This document shows positions 37,323-44,215 of a stretch of 44,215 bases of DNA, in pieces. The stretch spans positions 1-44,215 of the forward strand of contig JAJYKL010000032.1 of assembly GCA_021788625.1 (NCBI GenBank), written 5' to 3'. Position 1 is the stretch's first letter, and the number at the start of each line of letters is the position of its first letter. The position numbers were made by a program, and so were the translations under genes. This stretch comes from Chloroflexota bacterium. GTDB taxonomy: Bacteria; Chloroflexota; Anaerolineae; J036; Brachytrichaceae. The notes beneath the pieces are model-generated. The model was not told where the DNA came from. It was given only the letters and a program-made list of their open reading frames with translations, and did no database searches.

Positions 37323-38990
37323 GTGGCAGAGGCACTCTATCGCAAGTGGCGCCCGCAGTCGTTTGACGACGTGGTCGGCCAGGAACACATCACGACCACG
37401 CTCAGGAATCAGATCACAACGGGCCGTATCGGCCACGCGTACCTGTTCGTCGGATCGCGGGGCTGCGGCAAGACGACCACCGCGCGCATTCTGGCAAAGG
37501 AGATCAATATCGCAGGCCTGGACCCGGCCTCGCCGCGCGCCCGACAGATTGCCACGTCCATTAGCGAAGGGCGCGAGATCGATCTGATCGAGATCGATGC
37601 CGCCTCGCATACCGGCGTGGACGACATCCGCGAAATCCGCGACAAAGTGGGCTTCCAGCCCAACGAGCTGCCCTACAAGGTCTACATCATTGATGAGACG
37701 CATATGCTCTCCATGCAGGCCTTCAATGCTCTGTTGAAGACACTGGAGGAACCGCCGCCCCATGTGGTGTTCATCCTGGCCACTACCGATCCCCAGAAGA
37801 TTCCGGCCACCGTCCTCTCGCGCTGCCAGCGCTTCAATTTCAAGCGCGTGCCCGTCAGGCGTATCGTAGATCGCCTGCGCGTGGTGTGCCAGGGCGAGGG
37901 CATCGAAGCCGACGATCACGCGCTGACGCTCATTGCCCGCCAGGCGACTGGGTCGCTGCGCGATGCCATCAGCTTGCTGGACCAACTGTCGTCGTCGAAC
38001 TCGATGCACATCACAGCCGATGACGTGCGTGAGGCTCTGGGTGCAACCGATGCGGGCACGGTGCGCGCATTGATGGGCGGCTTGCTGGCGCGTGATGCGG
38101 CCGCTGGCCTGGACACCATCCAGGTGGCCATTGACCAGGGTGCTGACGTACGTCAGATGGCGCGCCAGATGGTGGACTATCTGCGCCTGGTGTTGCAGAC
38201 CAAATTTGGCCAGAAGGATGGGTCGTCACCGGTGCCACCCCTGGCACTCGACGTGAGTGAACCGGAGAAGCTGGAGCTCATAAACTTCGCACAAAAGGCC
38301 AGCACGGCCATTTTGTTACGAGGCATCCGCGCCTTTAGCACAGCGATCAGCGAGATGCGCGGTGCCTTGGATGCACAATTGTTCCTGGAACTGGCTTACC
38401 TGGAGTGTGTGGTTGATGGCGAACCGGCCGGGGCACAGCCGGCGCAGCAGGAAGATAAGCCGTTACAGCAGACCCACATCCCGCTCCCAGGGGTGTCGTC
38501 AGTTGGCGGTGAGTTGCCTGAAGCAGCCCAGCCAGCCCATGCGCCAGCGCCTTTCGCGCGCCGCACAGCCAAGGCAACTCCTGACCAGCCACCGGCGAGC
38601 TCGACGCCTGACCGCCCACCACCTGTTTCGGACCACGTGCCTCAGTCATCCGCGAGCGAAGTGGGTTCCCTGGAGGTTCTGCGTGGTCAGTGGAAGCAGC
38701 TCATCCAGCAGGTGAATGGCACCCATAAGCCAACGGCTGCCTTGCTGCGCTCATGTCATCCCTACTCGTTGGAAGGGGACGTGGTGCGCATCAAAGCTGA
38801 CCACGATCTGATCCGCCAGCGGCTCGATGATCCGAAGCACCGCGAGGTGATGATGTCGGCGATCAACCAGCTGCTGAATGGCAAGTTTGTGGTTCGTGTA
38901 TTCACCGGCACGCCTGATCACGAACCGGACCCGAACGAGGATCCATTGGTGAAGGCAGCCCGGAAACTGGGTGGCAAGGTACGGGAATGA
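37323..38990 (+). CDS. dnaX: DNA polymerase III gamma/tau subunit
   Basis: 555 residues: the clamp-loader AAA+ ATPase of replication. YRKWRPQSFDDVVGQEHI, the Walker A SRGCGKTTTAR, the Walker B VYIIDETHML, the SRC arginine finger (ATVLSRCQRF) and the collar domain are clear. A Pro/Ala-rich linker (about 385-440) leads to a tau-like C-terminal domain. The segment between Walker A and IEIDAASHTG normally contains four Zn-binding cysteines; here it is shortened and Cys-free (LDPASPRARQIATS). GTG 37323 is the only possible start after an in-frame stop, but the AGGAG before it is only one base away. It is followed by ybaB and recR, the conserved replication/recombination cluster. Confidence 0.95.
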   Translation: MAEALYRKWRPQSFDDVVGQEHITTTLRNQITTGRIGHAYLFVGSRGCGKTTTARILAKEINIAGLDPASPRARQIATSISEGREIDLIEIDAASHTGVDDIREIRDKVGFQPNELPYKVYIIDETHMLSMQAFNALLKTLEEPPPHVVFILATTDPQKIPATVLSRCQRFNFKRVPVRRIVDRLRVVCQGEGIEADDHALTLIARQATGSLRDAISLLDQLSSSNSMHITADDVREALGATDAGTVRALMGGLLARDAAAGLDTIQVAIDQGADVRQMARQMVDYLRLVLQTKFGQKDGSSPVPPLALDVSEPEKLELINFAQKASTAILLRGIRAFSTAISEMRGALDAQLFLELAYLECVVDGEPAGAQPAQQEDKPLQQTHIPLPGVSSVGGELPEAAQPAHAPAPFARRTAKATPDQPPASSTPDRPPPVSDHVPQSSASEVGSLEVLRGQWKQLIQQVNGTHKPTAALLRSCHPYSLEGDVVRIKADHDLIRQRLDDPKHREVMMSAINQLLNGKFVVRVFTGTPDHEPDPNEDPLVKAARKLGGKVRE

Positions 38991-39074
38991 ACCGAGAGAA
39001 GGAACGAGAGCGGGAAGCTGAGCGCAACGTAATACTGAGCCGGCATACCAGCCAGGCTGATGGGAAGGAGAAGT

Positions 39075-39446
39075 ATGGCAAAAGGCAGGAGAAGTGATTT
39101 TATACCGCGAGGCGTACCGAAGGCGTCGTCACAGTCAACAGGCAATAACAACATGATGCAGCGCATTCAGCAGATGCAGGATGACATGCGCAAGGTGCAG
39201 GAGGAATTGGAAACGGAGCAGGTGAACGTCACGGCTGCGGGTGGGGCCATTACGATCGTGATCACGGGTCACCAGCATCTGCAAAGCATCAAGATAGATC
39301 CCGCGCTGGTCGACCCGTCGGACGTAGGCATGTTGGAGGATTCGCTGGTCGCTGCCGTCAACGAAGCCATCCTGGCATCTCAGGAGCACGCCGCCAAGCG
39401 CTTGGAGGCCGTGACAGGTGGTATCAGCATTCCCGGTTTGACGTAA
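39075..39446 (+). CDS. ybaB: YbaB/EbfC family nucleoid-associated protein
   Basis: 123 residues. After an unusual basic, Ser/Asn-rich N-terminus of about 30 residues, the YbaB/EbfC fold is clear: MQRIQQMQDDMRKVQEEL forms the long helix, then TAAGGAITIVITGHQHL and IKIDPALVDP. The dimer binds DNA and is nearly always encoded between dnaX and recR, as here. ATG 39075 has AAGGAG four bases upstream and is preferred to ATG 39060. The gene lies 84 bases after dnaX and 26 bases before recR. Confidence 0.93.
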   Translation: MAKGRRSDFIPRGVPKASSQSTGNNNMMQRIQQMQDDMRKVQEELETEQVNVTAAGGAITIVITGHQHLQSIKIDPALVDPSDVGMLEDSLVAAVNEAILASQEHAAKRLEAVTGGISIPGLT

Positions 39447-39472
39447 TGGGACACGCTGGATAGGAAGAACAG

Positions 39473-40102
39473 ATGCCTCAGGTGAATAAGACGTTACCGC
39501 CGTCCGTATCCCGGCTGATCGATGCCTTTACACAGTTGCCAGGGATTGGACCAAAGTCTGCCTCACGTCTGGCTTACTATCTACTGAGAGCGCCATCCGA
39601 GGAGGCTATGTCGCTGGCTGAGGCGCTACGCGACCTGAAGACACGCACCCGCTTTTGCTCAGTGTGCATGAACATCACCGAGAACAACCCCTGCGACGTG
39701 TGTGCCGATCCCACGCGCGACCACAGCGTGATCTGCGTGGTCGAAGAGCCTCTGGACGTCACAGCCATTGAACGTTCGCGCAGCTTCAATGGGGTCTACC
39801 ACGTATTGCATGGCGTGATCTCGCCCATGAATGGCATCGGGCCAGACGAGCTGAAAGTGCATGAACTCCTGACACGTGTAAGCGCCGGCGGCACCGGCGA
39901 GTCACCGTCCGTGCATGAAGTCATCCTGGCGACCAATCCCACGCTGGAAGGTGAGAACACGGCCGCCTACATCCAGCGCAAACTGGCTGGCACACCGGTG
40001 AAGGTCACGCGCCTGGCACGCGGTCTGCCGGTGGGGGGTGATCTGGAGTACGCCGACGAAATCACGCTTAGCCGTGCTCTCGAGGGCAGACAAAGTATGT
40101 GA
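39473..40102 (+). CDS. recR: Recombination mediator RecR
   Basis: 209 residues, the typical RecR size. A helix-hairpin-helix (LPGIGPKSASRLAYYLL), a four-cysteine zinc finger (CSVCMNITENNPCDVC), the Toprim domain (SVICVVEEPLDVTAIERS, then ATNPTLEGENTAAYI) and the Walker-B-like ending (LARGLPVGGDLEYAD) appear in order. With RecF/RecO it loads RecA at gaps. Its stop lies one base from the stop of the convergent sugar transferase gene. It is the last gene of the dnaX-ybaB-recR unit. Confidence 0.97.
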   Translation: MPQVNKTLPPSVSRLIDAFTQLPGIGPKSASRLAYYLLRAPSEEAMSLAEALRDLKTRTRFCSVCMNITENNPCDVCADPTRDHSVICVVEEPLDVTAIERSRSFNGVYHVLHGVISPMNGIGPDELKVHELLTRVSAGGTGESPSVHEVILATNPTLEGENTAAYIQRKLAGTPVKVTRLARGLPVGGDLEYADEITLSRALEGRQSM

Positions 40103-40103
40103 C

Positions 40104-41513
40104 TTAATAGGCGCCTTTCGCTGAGAGCAGGTAAGGGATGGTCTTGAGGAAGATCTTCAGATCCAGCGAGAGGGACCAGTTCTCGATATAGTAAATGTCC
40201 AGCAGGCAGGTCTCATCGAAGGTGAGCTCGCTCCGACCGCTGATCTGCGAAAGCCCGGTGATGCCCGGCCGCACGTGCATCCGGACGCGCTGCCAGTCGG
40301 TGTAGTGCTCCACCTCCTCCGGCAGGTTTGGACGCGGCCCGACAATGCTCATCTCACCCTTTAACACGTTCCAAAACTGGAGCAACTCGTCGATGCTCAC
40401 ACGCCGGATGAAGCGCCCCACGCGCGTTGCACGTGGGTCTTTTCTCATCTTGAATAACGGTCCATCCGCCTCATTATGCGCCAGGAGGAGTGCCTTTTCA
40501 GCTTCCGCGCCATCACGCATGGAGCGCAGCTTGTAGAGCCTGAAGGGCTTGCCGTGCCAGCCCACACGGATTTGAGTAAAGATGGGCGAGCCCGGTGATT
40601 CCAGGCGAACGGCCAGCGACACCAGGGCGATGAGCGGTGCCGTGACGATCAGTACCAGCGTCGCACCGGCCACGTCGAAAACGCGTTTTAGCGGGTGTTC
40701 ATCGGGCCCCAGCCGGTCCTCGCGCTTGCTCAGAAGCGGTATGCCGCCAAAGTCGTCGACGTTGATGTAGCCCAGGTTCATTTGCAGCAACGAAGGCACC
40801 ACGCGCGCCCGGGCTCCGCGGTGATGGCATAACTCCAGAACCTGCGCGATCTTTGGCTGTGCGGACCAGGGTAGTGTGATGACAACCTCGTCCACCTTAT
40901 TGTTATGCAAGATGGTGGGTAGACATTCCAACGAGCCAAGTGCGGGGAAGCGCCCGATATTAGTGCTGCCCCGCTGCGGGTCATCATCCACGAACCCGAT
41001 GCAGCGATAACCCAGGTCTGGACGCGCTACCAGCGTGCGCAGCACAGCCCGACCCAGCTCTCCTGCGCCGATAATCAGCACGGTCTCTACGCCATACCCG
41101 TGCTGGCGCAGGACCGACTCCAACCGGCCGAACCCCATGCGCGCGACACTGGTGAGCACGATCACAGCCAGCCCGGCCTCAACGATCATCAGACGTGAAT
41201 AGACGGCGGGCCGGTAGATGAATATGAGTGCCAGGATAATGACGGTCGCCTTGGCCGAGCTATTAATGATCAGGTAAACCAGATCCAGCCACGGCGCCGA
41301 GCGGCGAACTGCGTACACACCATCCCATAGAAACATGGCCAGGAATGCAGCCGTAAAGGCAGCCTGGATGGGTATGTAGTCCACCAACTGTGCGTCGAAG
41401 CCTGTCTCACGGAACCATTGCCAGTTGTAGCGCATCAGGTAACCGACAATGAAGCCCGCATTGACAAGCACGACGTCGATCAGCAGGAGAATGAGCTGGC
41501 TTCGATTTCGCAT
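40104..41513 (-). CDS. Exopolysaccharide polyprenyl glycosylphosphotransferase
   Basis: 469 residues. Four to five N-terminal transmembrane helices and a Rossmann-like CoA-binding-type middle domain (LIIGAGELGRAVL, DDDPQRGSTNIG) precede a C-terminal bacterial sugar transferase domain. The latter has a membrane helix near residue 285, then FRLYKLRSMRDGAE, IDELLQFWNVLKGEMS and VGPRPNLPEEVEHY, with the family end motif YLLSAKGAY. The enzyme (WbaP/WcaJ type) transfers a sugar-1-phosphate to undecaprenyl phosphate, the first step of capsule or exopolysaccharide synthesis. The sugar is unknown. ATG 41513 lies 15 bases after the stop of the upstream GNAT-like gene, with which it is probably co-transcribed. 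Confidence 0.9.
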   Translation of the reverse strand: MRNRSQLILLLIDVVLVNAGFIVGYLMRYNWQWFRETGFDAQLVDYIPIQAAFTAAFLAMFLWDGVYAVRRSAPWLDLVYLIINSSAKATVIILALIFIYRPAVYSRLMIVEAGLAVIVLTSVARMGFGRLESVLRQHGYGVETVLIIGAGELGRAVLRTLVARPDLGYRCIGFVDDDPQRGSTNIGRFPALGSLECLPTILHNNKVDEVVITLPWSAQPKIAQVLELCHHRGARARVVPSLLQMNLGYINVDDFGGIPLLSKREDRLGPDEHPLKRVFDVAGATLVLIVTAPLIALVSLAVRLESPGSPIFTQIRVGWHGKPFRLYKLRSMRDGAEAEKALLLAHNEADGPLFKMRKDPRATRVGRFIRRVSIDELLQFWNVLKGEMSIVGPRPNLPEEVEHYTDWQRVRMHVRPGITGLSQISGRSELTFDETCLLDIYYIENWSLSLDLKIFLKTIPYLLSAKGAY

Positions 41514-41528
41514 CGACGAAGAAGCGCC

Positions 41529-42722
41529 TTACGGATTCGAGCCGTCGAGCTTTAGATCGTAAAAACGGTACTTCTTATAGAGTGTGGGATTGGCAAACTG
41601 GATCACGCGGTTCATGGCGTCGTTCGTTTCCAGGATCCACGACAACTCGCCGCCGACCATCTTCCGGCGCATGATAGCCTGCAAAGTCTTGTAAATCATC
41701 ACGGCGTCCACGCCGCTCATGCGGTACTTGGGCACCACGCCCAGGGCCCATATCCGGATGGAATCCACGGTATTTCGGCGGTACCACAGGAACTTCAAGA
41801 GTGTCCACAGCTCGGGCGTTCCGGGATTAGGGTAGGCCAGATGCAGGGGGCGGTTCACATTGGGCAGGCTGACCGAGACGCCAATGGGCTCACCGTCCTT
41901 TTCGGCGATGAATACGAAGTCGGTGTCGACGAACTGGCGCAGCCCCTCACCCAGGTGCTCAATCTCTTTGTCCGTTGGGGGAACGAAACCCCAATTGGCA
42001 ACCCATGCCTGGTTATAGACCTTCTTGATCAGATCCACTTCCTTATCAAACTTCTTGAGGTTGGCATTACGCACGGTGAACTTGCCACGCTTCATGGCTG
42101 CCTCCGCCACACGTTCGAACCGCTGGCCGATGATAGCGTGCGCCGCGGTATCCGTGTTAGCCCACCAGGCGTACAGATCCATCGCTTTGGTAAAGCCGTA
42201 ACGTTCAAGGAAGGTCACGTAGTAACGCGGGTTATAAGACATCAGGACCTTTGGCTCCGCGTCGAAACCGTCGACCAGCAGGCCACACTCCTCATTGGTG
42301 CTGAAGGTGGTCGGACCGCGCAGAACGGTCATCCCTCTGGCCTGCACCCACGCACGCGCCGTATCCAGTAAGGCCCTGGCAGCCTCGTAATCCTCCAGCA
42401 CCTCGAAGCTGCCGAAAAAGCCGGTCTTCTCGTGGTGGGTTTCATTGTGACGATTGTTTTGGATGGCCGAAATGGTGCCCACGACCTTACCGTTGCGCAG
42501 GGCCATGAACATGGATACGCTGGAGTGCTCGAAGAAGGGGTTCTTTTTAGAATCGTAAAACGCTTCACGCTCGCTGATGAGAGGAGGTACCCAGTAGCGG
42601 TCGTTTTTATAGACCTCCCATTGAAAATCGATGAAGCGGCGACGGTCTGCTTTGGTTTTACATTCAACAACTTCGACGTTCTCGTTCGTACTGCTGGCTT
42701 GTGTCTGGGCCGCGTTTGACAT
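41529..42722 (-). CDS. GNAT-like N-acetyltransferase superfamily protein
   Basis: 397 residues. The pattern FMALRNGKVVGTISAIQNN, the loop FFGSFEVLEDYEAARALL and RGPTTFSTNEECGLLVDGF match a widespread group of GNAT-fold proteins of unassigned substrate, often found near lipid or polysaccharide genes. A second GNAT-like half is suggested by VFIAEKDGEPIGVSVSLP and the C-terminal RIWALGVVPKYRMSGVDA stretch. No signal peptide is present. It is encoded just upstream of the sugar transferase, so modification of a surface glycan or lipid precursor is possible. The gene begins at ATG 42722 and is divergent from the M20 gene. Confidence 0.82.
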   Translation of the reverse strand: MSNAAQTQASSTNENVEVVECKTKADRRRFIDFQWEVYKNDRYWVPPLISEREAFYDSKKNPFFEHSSVSMFMALRNGKVVGTISAIQNNRHNETHHEKTGFFGSFEVLEDYEAARALLDTARAWVQARGMTVLRGPTTFSTNEECGLLVDGFDAEPKVLMSYNPRYYVTFLERYGFTKAMDLYAWWANTDTAAHAIIGQRFERVAEAAMKRGKFTVRNANLKKFDKEVDLIKKVYNQAWVANWGFVPPTDKEIEHLGEGLRQFVDTDFVFIAEKDGEPIGVSVSLPNVNRPLHLAYPNPGTPELWTLLKFLWYRRNTVDSIRIWALGVVPKYRMSGVDAVMIYKTLQAIMRRKMVGGELSWILETNDAMNRVIQFANPTLYKKYRFYDLKLDGSNP

Positions 42723-42816
42723 GCGCGTATTTTAATTCACGTCCGGCCTTATTGCGCACATCACGTTGCCCTGATCCATAACGGATCCACGGGCGGCGAG
42801 GCCAGGTGCGGTTTAC

Positions 42817-42844
42817 TTGACAGACTTGTCATGTGACCTATTCT
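42817..42844 (+). promoter_or_regulatory. Sigma70-type promoter with overlapping palindrome for the M20 gene
   Basis: TTGACA (42817-42822), a 16-base spacer and TATTCT (42839-42844) form a good -35 with a 4/6 -10 hexamer. The expected start is about 27 bases before ATG 42878. TGACA-GACT-TGTCA (42818-42831) is a perfect 5-4-5 inverted repeat overlapping the -35 element, where a repressor could bind. Confidence 0.55.
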
Positions 42845-42877
42845 TGGCTGGGGAGCCAAACTAGAAGAGGAGGACGT

Positions 42878-44110
42878 ATGGTAGCGATTGCTGAGCTCCG
42901 TGCTGAGGCCGATGCATTGCGCGATCAACTGGTGGCTGTCCGGCGCGACCTGCATGCGCATCCTGAACTCGGTTTCCAGGAGGTGCGTACGGCGGGCATT
43001 GTTGCGCAACGGCTGGGTGAATTGGGATACGAAGTTCAAACCGGTGTGGGCCGGACGGGCGTCGTCGGTCTGATGGAAGGTGCCGCCGCGCTCGAGATCG
43101 TCGGCAGCCCGTCCACGGCCAGCGAGCCCGATCCCCGCCAGGTGCTGCTGGTACGTTTCGACATGGACGCGTTACCCATACAGGAGAGCACGGACCTGCC
43201 GTACAGCTCGGTCAACCCGGGTGTGATGCACGCCTGTGGTCACGATGCTCATACGGCCATCGGTCTGACTGTCGCCGAGCTGATAGCCGCTCACCGTGCC
43301 GACTGGTCCGGCGTGTTGAAGCTGGTATTCCAGCCGGCAGAGGAGATCGTAGCTGGCGCGAAGGCGATGATCGACGATGGCGTGCTCGAGTCGCCCAGGC
43401 CGACCCGCGCCCTATCGATGCACGTGGACAGCATGAAGCCCCGCGGCACGGTCTATATGACTGACGGGCCGATGATGGCAGCCGCCGACTCGTTCACCGC
43501 CGTGGTGCGCGGACGGGGCGCGCATGGTGCTTCACCTCATCAAGGTGCGGATCCTGTTGTGGCGGCGTGTCAGATCGTAACCGCTCTGCAGACCATCGTC
43601 TCGCGTAACGTTGCCCCCCTGGAGCAAGCTGTGGTCACGGTGGGGTATATACGCGGCGGCACGGCACAGAATATCATTCCCGAAACAGTAGAACTGGGCG
43701 GAACGATGCGCTCCTATAAAGAACCCGTGACGGCTCTCCTGCGCGAGCGTCTGCGATCCATTTTCGAAAACACGGCACGCGCCTTTGGCGTTGAGGCGGA
43801 TGTCTCGTTCCCCGCACACTACACACCGGCCACAGTGAACGATCCGGCCATGTCGGCTATGGTGCGCGACGTGGCGACCCGGCTCGTTGGCGCGCAGAAT
43901 GTGTTTACAGACTATCGCATGATGGGCTCTGAAGATGCGTCGTTCTTTCTTCAGGTTGTTCCGGGAGCTTATGTGTTCGTCGGCGCAGGGAATGATGAGC
44001 AGGGGATCAGCGAACCGCATCACAGCCCGCGTTTCCGCATCGATGAAGACGCACTGCCCACGGCGGCCGCGCTGGTTGCTGGCAGCGCACTGCGCATGTT
44101 GGACGCATAA
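42878..44110 (+). CDS. M20-family metal-dependent amidohydrolase (aminoacylase/IAA-amidase-like)
   Basis: 410 residues. Family signatures are HAHPELGFQE, RFDMDALPIQE (metal-ligand region), MHACGHDAHTAIGL, FQPAEEIVAGA (catalytic Glu pair) and, late, SEDASFFLQ with a final His region (EPHHSPRFRIDE). The lid/dimerisation domain sits in the middle. Members hydrolyse N-acyl amino acids, IAA conjugates or N-acetyl-diaminopimelate; specificity is open. ATG 42878 is chosen because GAGGAGG lies just upstream and a -35/-10 pair fits it; a longer frame from GTG 42833 would start inside the promoter. The next gene starts 86 bases downstream. Confidence 0.92.
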   Translation: MVAIAELRAEADALRDQLVAVRRDLHAHPELGFQEVRTAGIVAQRLGELGYEVQTGVGRTGVVGLMEGAAALEIVGSPSTASEPDPRQVLLVRFDMDALPIQESTDLPYSSVNPGVMHACGHDAHTAIGLTVAELIAAHRADWSGVLKLVFQPAEEIVAGAKAMIDDGVLESPRPTRALSMHVDSMKPRGTVYMTDGPMMAAADSFTAVVRGRGAHGASPHQGADPVVAACQIVTALQTIVSRNVAPLEQAVVTVGYIRGGTAQNIIPETVELGGTMRSYKEPVTALLRERLRSIFENTARAFGVEADVSFPAHYTPATVNDPAMSAMVRDVATRLVGAQNVFTDYRMMGSEDASFFLQVVPGAYVFVGAGNDEQGISEPHHSPRFRIDEDALPTAAALVAGSALRMLDA

Positions 44111-44196
44111 TAAAAGCCGGAGATGCGATCCGGGTGAGCGATGGAGCCCAATCCACCACGGATCCAGGAGACGATCCAGATTTACAAGGGAGTAGT

Positions 44197-44215
44197 ATGA
44201 CAAGCACTCAAAAAG
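44197..44215 (+). CDS. Start of a further gene, cut by the window edge
   Basis: ATG at 44197 follows AAGGGAG at 44186-44192 with good spacing. Only six codons (MTSTQK) are visible, so no function can be given. It is on the same strand as the M20 gene and may be co-transcribed. Confidence 0.5.

Overview
The window looks like a chromosomal segment of a G+C-rich bacterium, most likely a Chloroflexota (Anaerolineae-like) member. That placement is an inference from gene content: a DUF402-CinA fusion, PA14 and SH3b surface proteins with long Pro/Thr linkers, stacked-GAF hybrid kinases, and a JAMM / MoaD-like / E1-rhodanese cluster. No rRNA, tRNA, CRISPR array or intact insertion sequence was found.

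Layout. (1) 1-8.8 kb: a 5'-truncated ceramidase-like gene; a small coupled minus-strand pair whose first product carries a motif of extracellular-contractile-injection-associated proteins; a sugar-catabolic set (Gfo/Idh/MocA dehydrogenase, TIM-barrel isomerase, GH38 alpha-mannosidase) interrupted by a scar where a decayed RHS fragment meets a truncated tyrosine integrase; and an ornithine-decarboxylase-like gene with its own terminator. (2) 9-18.5 kb: metallophosphoesterase, membrane-anchored PA14 protein, methyltransferase, orphan sensor kinase, a strongly folded untranslated stretch before a small PDZ protein, a DUF402-CinA fusion, a cysteine-synthase-like enzyme and an SH3b-glycosidase lipoprotein. 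(3) 18.8-31.9 kb: a dense, co-directional, visibly more G+C-rich signalling block: MFS transporter fused to a cyclic-nucleotide (cNMP) domain, a 1790-residue TPR-GAF4-hybrid kinase, Hpt protein, receiver-cyclase, cNMP-domain SpoIIE phosphatase and Crp/Fnr regulator. A Crp-format palindrome follows, then a tandem-repeat protein, a GAF protein and a signal-peptide-less subtilase. (4) 32-35 kb: a frameshifted flavin-oxidoreductase-like pseudogene, an RlmM-like methyltransferase and an MFS transporter. (5) 35-40.1 kb: JAMM protease, MoaD/ThiS-like carrier with a C-terminal extension, E1-rhodanese, then the conserved dnaX-ybaB-recR set. (6) 40.1-44.2 kb: polyprenyl-phosphate sugar transferase, GNAT-like protein, M20 amidohydrolase with a readable promoter, and the first codons of another gene.

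The most interesting unit is block 3. Its genes could form one pathway: sensing by TPR/GAF domains, phosphorelay through Hpt to a receiver-cyclase, a nucleotide messenger, and up to three cNMP-domain effectors (transporter, phosphatase, transcription factor). The last may control the repeat-protein / GAF / cytosolic-protease cassette. This wiring is inferred from domains, overlaps and order; nothing here proves it. Other good leads are the structured RNA near 14.3 kb, a palindromic repeat inserted in frame inside the ATPase domain of the hybrid kinase, and the MoaD-like protein that would need trimming next to a JAMM protease.
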